Program-made: the position numbers and the translations under genes
NCBI GenBank assembly: GCA_021800795.1
Contig: JAJYYO010000007.1
Coordinates: 1 to 64,000, forward strand
Source: Pseudomonadota bacterium
Lineage (GTDB): Bacteria; Pseudomonadota; Gammaproteobacteria; Burkholderiales; Gallionellaceae
Direction of reading: 5' to 3'
Length of the DNA stretch: 64,000 bases
Notes under the pieces: model-generated
Told to the model about the DNA's origin: nothing
The model's database searches: none
What the model saw: the letters and a program-made list of their open reading frames with translations, nothing else
Shown here: in pieces, positions 28,574 through 37,596 of the stretch
How positions within the stretch are numbered: position 1 is the first letter of the stretch
How the letters are laid out: every line of letters begins with the position of its first letter

Positions 28574-29119
28574 ATGTGCAAAATACGTGATTGGTTGAAA
28601 ACAAATCAAGACTTGGCCACTACCATTTCGGATGCCCTAACTGCTTTAGGTGTAGTTGCGGGTGCGATTATGTTTATTTGGCAATGGCATTCATCAAATC
28701 AAGCCAAGCTTAATGTTACATTAGTTAATAGCACCCCTTTTACGGTGTCAGTTTTGATCACCAACAGTGGTGGAGTTGATGCGGCAGTAAAACGGATATC
28801 GGTAAAATCAGGAGGAATCAATGCTAATGATTTCCTTGACATAAAGAGCGGCGGAAAGCTTCTAGAGAAAGGTAAATCAACTCTTGAGACTTTTGATAAG
28901 TCACTGCTTGGCATTGCTGTTCAAAAGGACTATCTAGATAAACCAGGACAAACCCAAAATCAGTCAGTGGGAACCACCGATTGTGCGATTCTCATTGAGA
29001 TGATTGATGCAGATGGAAAGATACATTCAAAAGAGGTTAAGTTCGAATGTATTGCAGGCTGTGTTGCCCCTCCTAAGACCGCGAATAAGGAAGGCCATAA
29101 GGCTTCCGCCCAACGATAA
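28574..29119 (+). CDS. Hypothetical single-pass membrane protein
   Basis: I do not recognise this protein. From the ATG at 28574 it has 181 residues: a short charged N-terminus, one hydrophobic helix (ALTALGVVAGAIMFIWQW), then a soluble beta-rich domain with the NSTPFTVSVLITNSGGVDA pattern seen in accessory membrane-anchored proteins. A cysteine pair occurs near the C-terminus. It is more A+T-rich than its neighbours and has no strong ribosome-binding site. A TTG start at 28538 is possible. Confidence 0.45.
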   Translation: MCKIRDWLKTNQDLATTISDALTALGVVAGAIMFIWQWHSSNQAKLNVTLVNSTPFTVSVLITNSGGVDAAVKRISVKSGGINANDFLDIKSGGKLLEKGKSTLETFDKSLLGIAVQKDYLDKPGQTQNQSVGTTDCAILIEMIDADGKIHSKEVKFECIAGCVAPPKTANKEGHKASAQR

Positions 29120-29142
29120 TCAATAAACATGAGGGATATTGA

Positions 29143-29245
29143 ATGAAACATATCGCTTTTTTACCGCTGACAGTCCTTTCGGTTGTCTTTATCAACTACC
29201 GCGTCCTCTGAACTGGCCGCATCACCTGCATTGGAAAAAAACAAC
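29143..29245 (+). pseudogene. Frameshifted signal-peptide leader of the tandem FKBP gene
   Basis: An ATG at 29143 encodes [17 protein letters not shown] then leaves frame and stops. One base later, the adjacent frame reads [17 protein letters not shown] and continues into the FKBP gene. The paralogue at 29982 has the same order ([13 protein letters not shown]), showing that a single frameshift separated the export signal from the enzyme; the lipobox cysteine is also changed to serine. Confidence 0.7.
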
Positions 29246-29932
29246 ATGACCACATTGATCAAAACCGACACCAAACTGGGCGAAGGCGCAGAAGCGCAAG
29301 CCGGACAAACCGTGATCGTGCACTACACCGGCTGGCTATACGACGAAGCCGCGACTGACAACAAGGGCAAAAAGTTCGACAGCTCGCTCGACCGCAATGA
29401 TCCGTTTGAATTTCCGCTGGGCGCGGGGCGTGTCATACGAGGCTGGGACGAAGGCGTTGCGGGCATGAAAGAGGGTGGCCAACGAACCCTCACCATCCCT
29501 TCCGAGATGGGTTATGGCGCGCGCGGCGCAGGCGGCGACATCCCGCCTAACGCGACCCTGGTGTTCGACGTCAAGCTGCTCAAGGTGATCAGAACCGAGA
29601 TCACGGACACCAAAGTGGGCGAAGGTGATACAGCACAGGCCGGACAGAGCGTGAGCGTGCATTACACCGGCTGGCTGTTCGACAAGAGTGCACCGGAGAA
29701 CAAGGGCACCAAGTTCGACAGCTCGCGCGACCGCGACGAACCGTTTGATTTTCCGCTGGGTGGCGGACAAGTGATTCAAGGCTGGGATATCGGCGTTCAG
29801 GGCATGAGCGTCGGCGGCCAACGCACACTGGTGATCCCGCCGGAAATGGGTTATGGTCGGCGCGGCGCGGGCGGCGTGATTCCGCCAAATGCCACGCTGA
29901 TATTCGACGTGGAATTGCTGGACGTGCAGTAA
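29246..29932 (+). CDS. Two-domain FKBP-type peptidyl-prolyl isomerase (export signal lost)
   Basis: From the ATG at 29246 the protein has 228 residues and two FKBP domains in tandem. Each has [11 protein letters not shown], GxVIxGWD and the GAGGxIPPNATLxFDVELL end. Single-domain FKBPs of this type are usually secreted or lipid-anchored. Here the signal peptide is out of frame, so translation probably starts inside at 29246 (GGAAAA upstream) and leaves a cytoplasmic enzyme. A TTG at 29183 could give a longer form still without a signal. A sequencing error remains possible. Confidence 0.75.
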   Translation: MTTLIKTDTKLGEGAEAQAGQTVIVHYTGWLYDEAATDNKGKKFDSSLDRNDPFEFPLGAGRVIRGWDEGVAGMKEGGQRTLTIPSEMGYGARGAGGDIPPNATLVFDVKLLKVIRTEITDTKVGEGDTAQAGQSVSVHYTGWLFDKSAPENKGTKFDSSRDRDEPFDFPLGGGQVIQGWDIGVQGMSVGGQRTLVIPPEMGYGRRGAGGVIPPNATLIFDVELLDVQ

Positions 29933-29981
29933 GTCGCAGACGCCTATTTTTTAATTTTTGCAATCAACGACATCTATCAAC

Positions 29982-30434
29982 ATGATATCCAAACTATTCC
30001 TCGCCCTGCTGTTGTCAGCCGGATTCGTCACCACCGCGTGCTCTGAACAGGCCGCCACACCTGCATCTAAAATGGAGAAAAGCAATCTGACCGAACTGAT
30101 CAAGACCGACGTTAAACTGGGAACAGGCGCGGAAGCTGTCGCAGGACACAGCGTATCTGTGCATTACACCGGCTGGCTGTACGACGCAGCCGCCCCGGAT
30201 CACAAAGGCAAGAAATTCGACAGTTCGCGCGATCGCGGCCAGCCGTTCGAGTTCCCGTTAGGCGCCGGAAATGTCATCAAGGGCTGGGATATGGGCGTGG
30301 CAGGCATGAAAGTGGGCGGTCAGCGCACGCTGATCATCCCGCCCGACATTGGCTATGGCGCGAATGGTGCAGGCGGCGTGATTCCGCCTAACGCGACGCT
30401 GGTGTTCGACGTGGAATTACTGGGCGTAAACTAA
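29982..30434 (+). CDS. Exported FKBP-type peptidyl-prolyl isomerase, probable lipoprotein
   Basis: This 150-residue protein has a hydrophobic signal ([20 protein letters not shown]) with a cysteine in a lipobox-like position, then one FKBP domain with [33 protein letters not shown] and [16 protein letters not shown]. The active-site residues are present. It accelerates prolyl isomerisation of envelope proteins. It closely resembles each half of the upstream two-domain gene, indicating local duplication. Confidence 0.85.
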   Translation: MISKLFLALLLSAGFVTTACSEQAATPASKMEKSNLTELIKTDVKLGTGAEAVAGHSVSVHYTGWLYDAAAPDHKGKKFDSSRDRGQPFEFPLGAGNVIKGWDMGVAGMKVGGQRTLIIPPDIGYGANGAGGVIPPNATLVFDVELLGVN

Positions 30435-30493
30435 AATTTCTGTCAAAACTGGCGTAGAATTCTGCGTCAGTCAATAGACAACGGGAGTCGCTG

Positions 30494-31063
30494 ATGTTCC
30501 AGATTCGGGTTCACGGTCGTGGCGGTCAGGGCGTGGTGACGGCCGCAGAAATGCTGTCGGTTGCGGCGTTCGAAGAAGATCGCCATGCCCAGGCTTTTCC
30601 CAGTTTCGGTTCGGAGCGCACCGGTGCACCGGTGGTCGCGTTCTGCCGCATATCCGACCGTGAAATCCGTTCGCGCGAACCCGTGATGGAGCCGGATGCC
30701 ATCATCATTCAGGATCCCACACTGCTGCATCAGATCGACGTATTCGCCGGATTGAAGCCGGATGGTTACGTGCTGCTCAACTCGCAACACACGATCGAAG
30801 CACTCGGCTTGAACGAACTTCTCAAGGGGCGCCGACAGGGACGGTTCTGCACGCTGCCTGCGACCGAGCTCGGACTCAAACATATCGGTCGCCCCATCCC
30901 CAATGTACCGCTCATTGCCGGATTTGCCGCCTTGTCCGGCAACATCCGTCTCGAATCGGTCATCCAGGCGATCAACGAAAAATTTAAAGGCCAGGTCGCG
31001 ACAGGCAACATCGCAGCGGCCACCGAGGCTTATCATCTGGTCAAGGAGATGATTTATGCTTAA
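30494..31063 (+). CDS. porG: 2-oxoacid:ferredoxin oxidoreductase, gamma subunit
   Basis: This 189-residue protein matches the gamma domain of pyruvate/2-oxoglutarate:ferredoxin oxidoreductases, beginning IRVHGRGGQGVVTAAEMLS and containing FPSFGSERTGAPV. The enzyme oxidatively decarboxylates a 2-oxoacid to acyl-CoA, reducing ferredoxin, or runs in reverse to fix CO2. Whether the substrate is pyruvate or 2-oxoglutarate is not resolved. Its end overlaps the alpha-subunit start by 8 bases. Confidence 0.87.
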   Translation: MFQIRVHGRGGQGVVTAAEMLSVAAFEEDRHAQAFPSFGSERTGAPVVAFCRISDREIRSREPVMEPDAIIIQDPTLLHQIDVFAGLKPDGYVLLNSQHTIEALGLNELLKGRRQGRFCTLPATELGLKHIGRPIPNVPLIAGFAALSGNIRLESVIQAINEKFKGQVATGNIAAATEAYHLVKEMIYA

Positions 31064-32309
31064 GCAGATCGAAGGTTCCAAAGCGGTTGCCGAAGCCATT
31101 GCGCTGTGCCGCCCCGAGGTGATCTGCGCCTACCCCATTTCGCCGCAGACGCACATCGTGGAAGCGCTCGGAGAAATGGTCAAATCAGGCCGTCTGACGC
31201 CCTGCGAATTCATCAACGTGGAGAGCGAGTTCGCCGCGATGTCGGTGGCGATCGGCGCATCGGCGGCAGGTGCGCGCGCCTATACCGCGACCGCCTCGCA
31301 GGGACTGTTGTTCATGGTGGAAGCAGTCTACAACGCGGCAGGTTTAGGCCTGCCCATCGTGATGACGGTGGCAAACCGCGCCATCGGCGCGCCGATCAAC
31401 ATCTGGAACGATCACTCCGACTCGCTCTCGCAACGCGATTCCGGCTGGATGCAGCTGTTCGCCGAAACCAATCAGGAGGCCGTCGATCTGCACATACAGG
31501 CATTCCGCCTCGCCGAAGAACTGTCCATGCCGATCATGGTGTGCATGGACGGCTTCATCCTGACCCACGCCTTCGAGCGCGTGGACATTCCCTCGCAGGA
31601 ACAGGTCGATGCCTACCTGCCGCCGTTCGATCCGCGTCAGGTGCTCGACCCTTCAGCGCCGGTCTCCATCGGCGCGATGGTGGGGCCGGAAGCCTTCATG
31701 GAAGTGAAATACCTTGCCCATGCCAAACAGATGCAGGCAATCGAGCTTATTCCGCAACTGGCTGCCGATTTCCGTCAGATATTCGGACGCGACAGCGGCG
31801 GGCTGGTCCGCAGCTATTTCAGTGAAGACGCCGAAACCGTCATCATCGCAATGGGCTCGGTGCTGGGCACCATCAAGGACACAGTCGACGAGATGCGCAT
31901 GGAGGGTCACAAGATCGGTGTGCTGGGCATCATCAGCTACCGGCCCTTTCCGCTTGAACAGGTGAGAGACGCGCTGATCCACTGCAAACGCTTCCTGGTG
32001 CTGGAAAAAAGCCTCGCGGTCGGCATGGGCGGCATAGTCGCAACCGATGTGCGCATGGCAGTCACCGGCATGGGCCTCAAAGGTTACACCGCAATAGCGG
32101 GTCTGGGCGGACGGCCTATTTTCAAGTCATCGCTGCACAAGCTGTTTCGCCAGACGGAAGCGGATGCGCTGCCGCCCGTCACCTTCCTCGATCTGGACTG
32201 GGATGCCGTCAACAAACAGCTGGAACGCGAGAAGCATACCCGCCACTCCGGCCCCATCGCCGAAAACATTCTGCACGACAAGGGCATCGTGTCGGCGAAG
32301 TTCGGTTAA
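31056..32309 (+). CDS. porA: 2-oxoacid:ferredoxin oxidoreductase, alpha subunit
   Basis: This 417-residue subunit has the pyrimidine-binding segment AYPISPQTHIVE, NVESEFAAMSVAIGASAAGAR split over a conserved block, and TATASQGLLFM. It pairs with the beta subunit to bind thiamine diphosphate. It lies second in the operon porG-porA-porB-GltD-like. A 146-base insertion separates it from porB. Confidence 0.88.
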   Translation: MLKQIEGSKAVAEAIALCRPEVICAYPISPQTHIVEALGEMVKSGRLTPCEFINVESEFAAMSVAIGASAAGARAYTATASQGLLFMVEAVYNAAGLGLPIVMTVANRAIGAPINIWNDHSDSLSQRDSGWMQLFAETNQEAVDLHIQAFRLAEELSMPIMVCMDGFILTHAFERVDIPSQEQVDAYLPPFDPRQVLDPSAPVSIGAMVGPEAFMEVKYLAHAKQMQAIELIPQLAADFRQIFGRDSGGLVRSYFSEDAETVIIAMGSVLGTIKDTVDEMRMEGHKIGVLGIISYRPFPLEQVRDALIHCKRFLVLEKSLAVGMGGIVATDVRMAVTGMGLKGYTAIAGLGGRPIFKSSLHKLFRQTEADALPPVTFLDLDWDAVNKQLEREKHTRHSGPIAENILHDKGIVSAKFG

Positions 32310-32318
32310 GGAGTTAAC

Positions 32319-32464
32319 ATGGATACCTCTAGAAAGACAGAATTCGCTCAAATGCAAGGCGCGGGGAAATTTTTGACGCGCCGCATATATGCGAATATAC
32401 AAGCTAGAAAATTTTTTCGCAACGCAGCAGTTGAGATGAAGTCTGGATTTAAAGAGGTGTCCAT
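32319..32464. repeat. Imperfect inverted-repeat insertion at the porB start codon
   Basis: The ends ATGGATACCTCT... and ...AGAGGTGTCCAT are imperfect inverted repeats about 37 bases long around an A+T-rich centre containing GCATATATGC. Removing it joins AAGGAGTTAAC directly to the porB ATG with ideal spacing, so it inserted exactly at the start codon. The element now supplies AGAGGTG in front of porB. It also contains a 54-codon frame (32319-32483) behind AAGGAG that overlaps porB; I regard that as incidental. Confidence 0.7.
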
Positions 32465-33475
32465 ATGGGATTTCAGCCAGTAAAGTTCTATCAAACCGGC
32501 ACCTACACCGTCGGCAACCGTCTGCTGGCGCCCGATGAGCGCAGCGTGCAGGCGGATCAGGCGCGCAGCAACTCGATCAACTCCGGACATCGCGCGTGTC
32601 AGGGTTGCGGCGAGGCGCTGGGCGCGCGTTACGCGATCGACGCGGCGATGGCCGAGAGCAATAACCAGTTGATCGCGGTCAATGCCACCGGCTGCCTGGA
32701 AGTATTCTCCACCCCCTATCCCGAATCATCCTGGCAGGTGCCGTGGATACATTCGCTGTTCGGCAACGCGCCGGCGGTGGCCACCGGCATCGCGGCGGCG
32801 ATGAAGGTAAAGGGACGGCATGACGTGCGCGTGGTGGCGCAGGGCGGCGACGGCGGCACCACCGACATCGGTTTCGGCTGTCTGTCCGGCATGTTCGAGC
32901 GCAACGACGATGTGCTGTACATCTGCTATGACAATGAAGCCTATATGAACACCGGCGTGCAAAGGTCAAGCGCCACGCCGCCTGCGGCGCGCACCGCGAC
33001 CACCATGCCGGTGGGAGCAGAACCCGGCAATGTATTCGGGCAGGGGAAAAATGTACCGGAAATCGCGATGGCGCACGGCATTCCTTTTGTTGCAACCGCA
33101 ACCGTCGCCGATCTGCGCGATCTGGAATACAAGGTTCGACGCGCGATGGGCATGCACGGCGCACGCTACATCCATATTTTCGTACCCTGCCCGCTGGGCT
33201 GGGGCACAGCCTCACATGACACCATCCGCATCGCCAGGCTTGCCAAGGAGTCCGGCATGTTTCCGGTATTCGAGGCCGAGCACGGCGAAGTCACCGGCGT
33301 GCTGAAGATAAGGCGCAAGGTGAAAGTCGAAGATTATCTTATGCCGCAAAAACGTTTCGCGCACCTGTTCGGCAAACATGCGCATCCTGAAACCGTGGCG
33401 CGCATCCAGGCCATCGCCGACCGCAATATCCGCAAGTACGGGCTGCTTGACGAAGGGAGTAATGGTGATGCCTAA
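32465..33475 (+). CDS. porB: 2-oxoacid:ferredoxin oxidoreductase, beta subunit
   Basis: This 336-residue subunit has CQGCGEALGARYA, the NATGCLEVFSTPYP site and the thiamine-diphosphate motif GGDGGTTDIGFGCLSGMFERND, with metal ligands in YDNEAYMNTGVQRS. Four cysteines for a [4Fe-4S] cluster are visible. It forms the catalytic core with the alpha subunit. The ATG at 32465 follows AGAGGTG supplied by the inserted element. It overlaps the next gene by 8 bases. Confidence 0.9.
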   Translation: MGFQPVKFYQTGTYTVGNRLLAPDERSVQADQARSNSINSGHRACQGCGEALGARYAIDAAMAESNNQLIAVNATGCLEVFSTPYPESSWQVPWIHSLFGNAPAVATGIAAAMKVKGRHDVRVVAQGGDGGTTDIGFGCLSGMFERNDDVLYICYDNEAYMNTGVQRSSATPPAARTATTMPVGAEPGNVFGQGKNVPEIAMAHGIPFVATATVADLRDLEYKVRRAMGMHGARYIHIFVPCPLGWGTASHDTIRIARLAKESGMFPVFEAEHGEVTGVLKIRRKVKVEDYLMPQKRFAHLFGKHAHPETVARIQAIADRNIRKYGLLDEGSNGDA

Positions 33476-35087
33476 GCCTTTTGCAATCACTTTAAAGCCC
33501 GGCACCTCGCTGACCAACCTGACCGGCACCTGGCGCACCGAGCGCCCCGTGTATCTCGACCGCCTGCCGCCCTGCAACAACGCCTGTCCTGCCGGGGAAA
33601 ACATACAGGGCTGGCTGTTTCACGCCGAGTCCGGCGACTACGAACAGGCCTGGCGCACGCTGGTACAGGATAATCCGCTGCCTGCAATCATGGGACGCGT
33701 GTGCTATCACCCCTGCGAGAGTTCATGCAATCGCGGACAACTCGACAGCTCGGTCGGCATCAACTCGGTGGAAAGGTTTCTGGGCGACGAGGCCATCCGT
33801 CGCGGCTGGAAATTCGACGCGCCTGCCGCAACAACCGGCAAGAGCGTGTTAATAGTTGGCGCAGGACCATCCGGCTTGTCTGCCGCCTATCATCTGGCGC
33901 GCATGGGGCACAGCGTCGAAATACAGGAAGCAGGCCCGCTGGTCGGCGGCATGATGCGTTTCGGTATTCCCAAGTACCGTTTGCCGCGCGATGTGCTGGA
34001 TGCGGAAGTGCAGCGCATCCTCGACCTTGGCGTCACGCTCAGGCTGAATACTAAAGTGGAAAACATCGAACAGAGCATGCAGGGTTTCGATGCGGCCTTT
34101 CTCGCGGTCGGCGCGCATATTGCCAAACGCGCGTTCATCCCGGCAGGGGATGCGGCGCACATCGTCGATGCGGTGTCGCTGCTGCGTTCGATGGAAAATG
34201 AGGACAAACCCATGCTGGGGCGCCGCGTGGTGGTGTATGGCGGCGGCAACACGGCGATCGACGTTGCGCGCACCGCCAAACGACTGGGCGCGACCGATGC
34301 GATCATCGTCTATCGCCGCACCCGCGAAAAAATGCCTGCGCATGATTTCGAGGTGGAAGAGGCATTGCAGGAAGGCGTGATGATCAAGTGGCTGTCCACC
34401 ATCAAACAGGCCGACGAGAGTATGCTCACCGTCGAAAAAATGCTGCTGGACGACAAGGGCATGCCGCAGCCGACCGGCGAATATGAAACGATGGAAGCCG
34501 ACTCGCTGGTGCTGGCACTGGGTCAGGACGTCGATCTGTCCTTGCTGAGTGGCGTGCCGGATCTTGAAATCAAAAATGGCACCGTCGTCGTTTCGGACAA
34601 CATGATGACCGGACACACAGGCATCTTCGCGGGCGGCGACATGGTGCCGTCGGAACGCACCGTCACTGTGGCGGTCGGGCACGGAAAAAAGGCGGCGCGC
34701 CACATCGACGCCTGGCTGCGCGGTTCGGCCTATGAACCCATGCCGAAACACGAACTGGCGGATTTCTCCCGTATCAACCCCTGGTATTATTCGGATGCCG
34801 ACAAGACCGTGCGGCCGATGCTGGATATGATCCGCCGCCAGACCAGTTTTGATGAGGTGCAAGGCGGCCTCAACGAGACCAACGCGCTGTTCGAAGCGCG
34901 CCGCTGCCTGTCCTGCGGCAACTGCTTCGAATGCGACAACTGCTACGGCGTCTGTCCGGACAACGCGGTGATCAAACTGGGGCCGGGCAAGCGTTTCAAA
35001 TTCAACTACGATTACTGCAAGGGCTGCGGCATCTGCATGACGGAATGCCCGTGCGGCGCAATCAAGATGGTACCCGAAGAGACCTGA
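33468..35087 (+). CDS. GltD-like FAD/NAD(P)-binding protein fused to 2[4Fe-4S] ferredoxin domain
   Basis: The 539-residue protein starts with a cysteine-rich region (PCNNACPAGENIQGWL, CYHPCESSCNRG), has an FAD motif VLIVGAGPSGLSAAYHL and an NAD(P) motif VVVYGGGNTAIDVA, as in the glutamate synthase small subunit. The C-terminus (residues ~475-530) carries two ferredoxin motifs, CLSCGNCFECDNCYGVCP and CKGCGICMTECPCG, like a PorD subunit. It probably links the oxidoreductase to NAD(P)H. Start 33468 gives the best spacing to AAGGGAG. Confidence 0.82.
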   Translation: MPKPFAITLKPGTSLTNLTGTWRTERPVYLDRLPPCNNACPAGENIQGWLFHAESGDYEQAWRTLVQDNPLPAIMGRVCYHPCESSCNRGQLDSSVGINSVERFLGDEAIRRGWKFDAPAATTGKSVLIVGAGPSGLSAAYHLARMGHSVEIQEAGPLVGGMMRFGIPKYRLPRDVLDAEVQRILDLGVTLRLNTKVENIEQSMQGFDAAFLAVGAHIAKRAFIPAGDAAHIVDAVSLLRSMENEDKPMLGRRVVVYGGGNTAIDVARTAKRLGATDAIIVYRRTREKMPAHDFEVEEALQEGVMIKWLSTIKQADESMLTVEKMLLDDKGMPQPTGEYETMEADSLVLALGQDVDLSLLSGVPDLEIKNGTVVVSDNMMTGHTGIFAGGDMVPSERTVTVAVGHGKKAARHIDAWLRGSAYEPMPKHELADFSRINPWYYSDADKTVRPMLDMIRRQTSFDEVQGGLNETNALFEARRCLSCGNCFECDNCYGVCPDNAVIKLGPGKRFKFNYDYCKGCGICMTECPCGAIKMVPEET

Positions 35088-35440
35088 TGGGACTGATTTC
35101 GCAACCGCTGCTGGTCACAACGCTGATGCTCGCCGTGTCGAACCTGTTCATGACTTTCGCCTGGTATGGACACCTGAAAAACATGGCGACGTACCCGTGG
35201 TATGTCGCCGCGCTGGTAAGCTGGGGCATCGCGCTGTTTGAATACATGCTACAGGTTCCTGCCAATCGCATTGGCTACACCGCGCTCAGTCTCGGACAGT
35301 TGAAAATCCTGCAGGAAGTCATCACATTATCGGTGTTCGTGCCGTTTGCCGTGCTTTACATGAACCAGCCGTTAAAATGGGATTACCTGTACGCCGCGCT
35401 GTGCATGATGGGGGCGGTGTATTTTATTTTCAGAACCTAA
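35087..35440 (+). CDS. DUF486 (DMT-like) membrane protein
   Basis: This 117-residue protein has four hydrophobic segments and the conserved FAWYGHLK, FEYMLQVPANRIGY and LKILQEVITLSVF segments of the DUF486 family, distantly related to small drug/metabolite transporters. Its substrate is unknown. The ATG overlaps the previous TGA by one base, so it may be translated as the last gene of the por operon, though a functional link is not evident. Confidence 0.8.
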   Translation: MGLISQPLLVTTLMLAVSNLFMTFAWYGHLKNMATYPWYVAALVSWGIALFEYMLQVPANRIGYTALSLGQLKILQEVITLSVFVPFAVLYMNQPLKWDYLYAALCMMGAVYFIFRT

Positions 35441-35443
35441 ATA

Positions 35444-36790
35444 ATGAACAAACCAACACACATACACATCCTCGGCATCTGCGGCACCTTCATGGGCGGC
35501 ATTGCCGCCATCGCCAAACAATCGGGCTACCGCGTCACCGGCTGCGATGCCAACGTCTATCCGCCGATGAGCGCGCAACTGGAGGCGCAGGGCATCGAGC
35601 TCATCACCGGCTTCGGCACCGAGCAGCTGGCGCTTAACGCCGACATTTACGTGATCGGCAACGTGGTCACGCGCGGCAATCCGCTGATGGAAGAAATTTT
35701 GAATCGCAACCTGCCCTATGTCTCAGGCCCGCAATGGTTATCCGACACGCTGCTGCGCGATCGCTGGGTGCTGGGGGTGGCGGGCACGCACGGCAAGACG
35801 ACGACCGCCTCGATGCTGGCCTGGATACTGGAACACGCGGGGCTCAATCCCGGATTTCTGATCGGCGGCGTACCGCAGAATTTCGACATTTCGGCGCGCA
35901 TCACCGACTCGCCATTCTTTGTCATCGAAGCCGACGAATACGACACGGCCTTTTTCGACAAGCGTTCCAAGTTCGTGCATTACCATCCGCGCACCGCGAT
36001 ACTCAACAATCTTGAGTTCGACCACGCCGACATTTTCGCCGATCTTTCAGCGATCGAAACCCAGTTCCACCATCTGGTGCGCACCATACCCGGCAACGGC
36101 CTGATCGTTTGTAACGGCCGCGAGGCCTCACTGGATCGCGTACTACAACGCGGCTGCTGGACGCCGGTGGAACGGTTTGGCGCTGAAGATGGCTGGAACA
36201 TAGATTCCGAAAACCGTGTCACGCTGAACGGCAAGCTGCAAGGTGTGCTGCACTGGGAATTGCTGGGCGAACACAATCGCATGAATGCGCTGGCAGCGCT
36301 TGCCGCCGCGCGTCATGCCGGGGTTCCTGTAGCCCTTGGGCTGGAAGCGTTAAGTCGGTTCAAGAATGTAAAGCGGCGCATGGAAGTGAAAGGCCGAGTG
36401 AACGGCATCACCGTTTACGACGACTTCGCCCACCATCCCACGGCCATCGCGACCACCGTCGCGGGTTTGCGCCAAAAGGTGAAAAGCGAGCGAATACTCG
36501 CGGTGCTGGAACCGCGCTCCAACACCATGAAACTGGGCGTGATGAAAGACGCCCTGCCACAAAGTCTTAAAGATGCAGACCGGGTATTCTGCTATTCAGG
36601 CAACCTGGGCTGGGATGCTGCGGGTGCGCTGGCGCCTATGGGTGATAAAGCATTGGTCATCGATGATCTCGATGTCCTGATCGAAGCCATAGCAGCTGCC
36701 GCTCTCCCCGGCGATCACATCCTGGTGATGAGCAACGGCGGATTCGGCGGGATACACGACAAGCTGCTCAAACGATTGTCATGCCGCTGA
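35444..36790 (+). CDS. mpl: UDP-N-acetylmuramate:L-alanyl-gamma-D-glutamyl-meso-diaminopimelate ligase
   Basis: This 448-residue Mur-ligase homologue begins HIHILGICGTFMGGIAAIAK, has the ATP loop GTHGKTTTASMLAW, and the FVIEADEYDTAFFDKRSKF and HNRMNALAALAAARH blocks that separate Mpl from MurC. Mpl recycles cell-wall tripeptide directly onto UDP-MurNAc. It follows the DUF486 gene by 3 bases and converges on the phosphodiesterase gene, with a 3-base gap between the two stops. Confidence 0.93.
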   Translation: MNKPTHIHILGICGTFMGGIAAIAKQSGYRVTGCDANVYPPMSAQLEAQGIELITGFGTEQLALNADIYVIGNVVTRGNPLMEEILNRNLPYVSGPQWLSDTLLRDRWVLGVAGTHGKTTTASMLAWILEHAGLNPGFLIGGVPQNFDISARITDSPFFVIEADEYDTAFFDKRSKFVHYHPRTAILNNLEFDHADIFADLSAIETQFHHLVRTIPGNGLIVCNGREASLDRVLQRGCWTPVERFGAEDGWNIDSENRVTLNGKLQGVLHWELLGEHNRMNALAALAAARHAGVPVALGLEALSRFKNVKRRMEVKGRVNGITVYDDFAHHPTAIATTVAGLRQKVKSERILAVLEPRSNTMKLGVMKDALPQSLKDADRVFCYSGNLGWDAAGALAPMGDKALVIDDLDVLIEAIAAAALPGDHILVMSNGGFGGIHDKLLKRLSCR

Positions 36791-36793
36791 GTC

Positions 36794-37558
36794 TCAAAGC
36801 TCGAACACGTGGCCGCGCTGCAACATCTGCGGACTGAATTCTGCTGCGGCCAGCAGAACTTCGCGCATCGTTTCCTGCTCATGTCCGGCTTCCAGATGCA
36901 CGACAAACAGCTCCACCTGACGATGCAACAGGCGCAACCCCTGCGCCAGCTGATTTGCCGTCATGTGACCGGAACGCGCGGCTCCATCTGCATTCCTGTT
37001 GCGAAAAGTGTTTTCAATCAGCAGATACTTCAAGTTTTCGACATGGTTTAACGCCTCCCAGAAATCCGCGCAGAAAGTGCTATCGCCGCTGTAAACCAGA
37101 CTGGCGGCGCCGCTGTCGACCCGGTAGGCAACGCAGGGAACGGCATGAAGCGCCGGCAGCGCGGTAAACTGCCTGCCATCCAGCTCTACCGTTACGCCCG
37201 GCCGTATCGGGAAAAAGCGGATGTAGGGATGATCAATCGCAGGCAGCACAGTGTAATCAGGCCACAGACAGCCGTTAAACAGGTGTTCCCTGAGAGTCGC
37301 GATGGTCTGCGGCAGCGCATATACCGTCAGCGGCGCTTCGCGAAAACCGCCTGCGGCGTCCGCCAGCATCGGCAGCAACGCACAGTGATCAAGATGTGCG
37401 TGGGTGAGAAATACGGTATTGACGGCAATGGATTGCGCAAGCGTCAGCTCGCCCGCACCGGTTCCGGCATCGATCAGGATGTCATCGTCCACCCGATAGC
37501 AGGTCGTGCGCAGTTCGCCCGTGATACTGCCGCTGCAACCCAGCGTCGTGATATGCAT
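36794..37558 (-). CDS. Class II 3',5'-cyclic-nucleotide phosphodiesterase (MBL fold)
   Basis: This 254-residue metallo-beta-lactamase-fold protein has LIDAGTGAGELT, the metal motif THAHLDHCALLP, and later LVYSGDSTF and the CpdP-type GHMTANQLA segment. The family hydrolyses cAMP or cGMP with two metal ions. Substrate preference is not shown by sequence. It lies between mpl and ntrC, transcribed with neither obviously. Confidence 0.8.
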   Translation of the reverse strand: MHITTLGCSGSITGELRTTCYRVDDDILIDAGTGAGELTLAQSIAVNTVFLTHAHLDHCALLPMLADAAGGFREAPLTVYALPQTIATLREHLFNGCLWPDYTVLPAIDHPYIRFFPIRPGVTVELDGRQFTALPALHAVPCVAYRVDSGAASLVYSGDSTFCADFWEALNHVENLKYLLIENTFRNRNADGAARSGHMTANQLAQGLRLLHRQVELFVVHLEAGHEQETMREVLLAAAEFSPQMLQRGHVFEL

Positions 37559-37596
37559 AATTCCCCCTCAAACATGGGCAACGGATAGCCCGTTCC

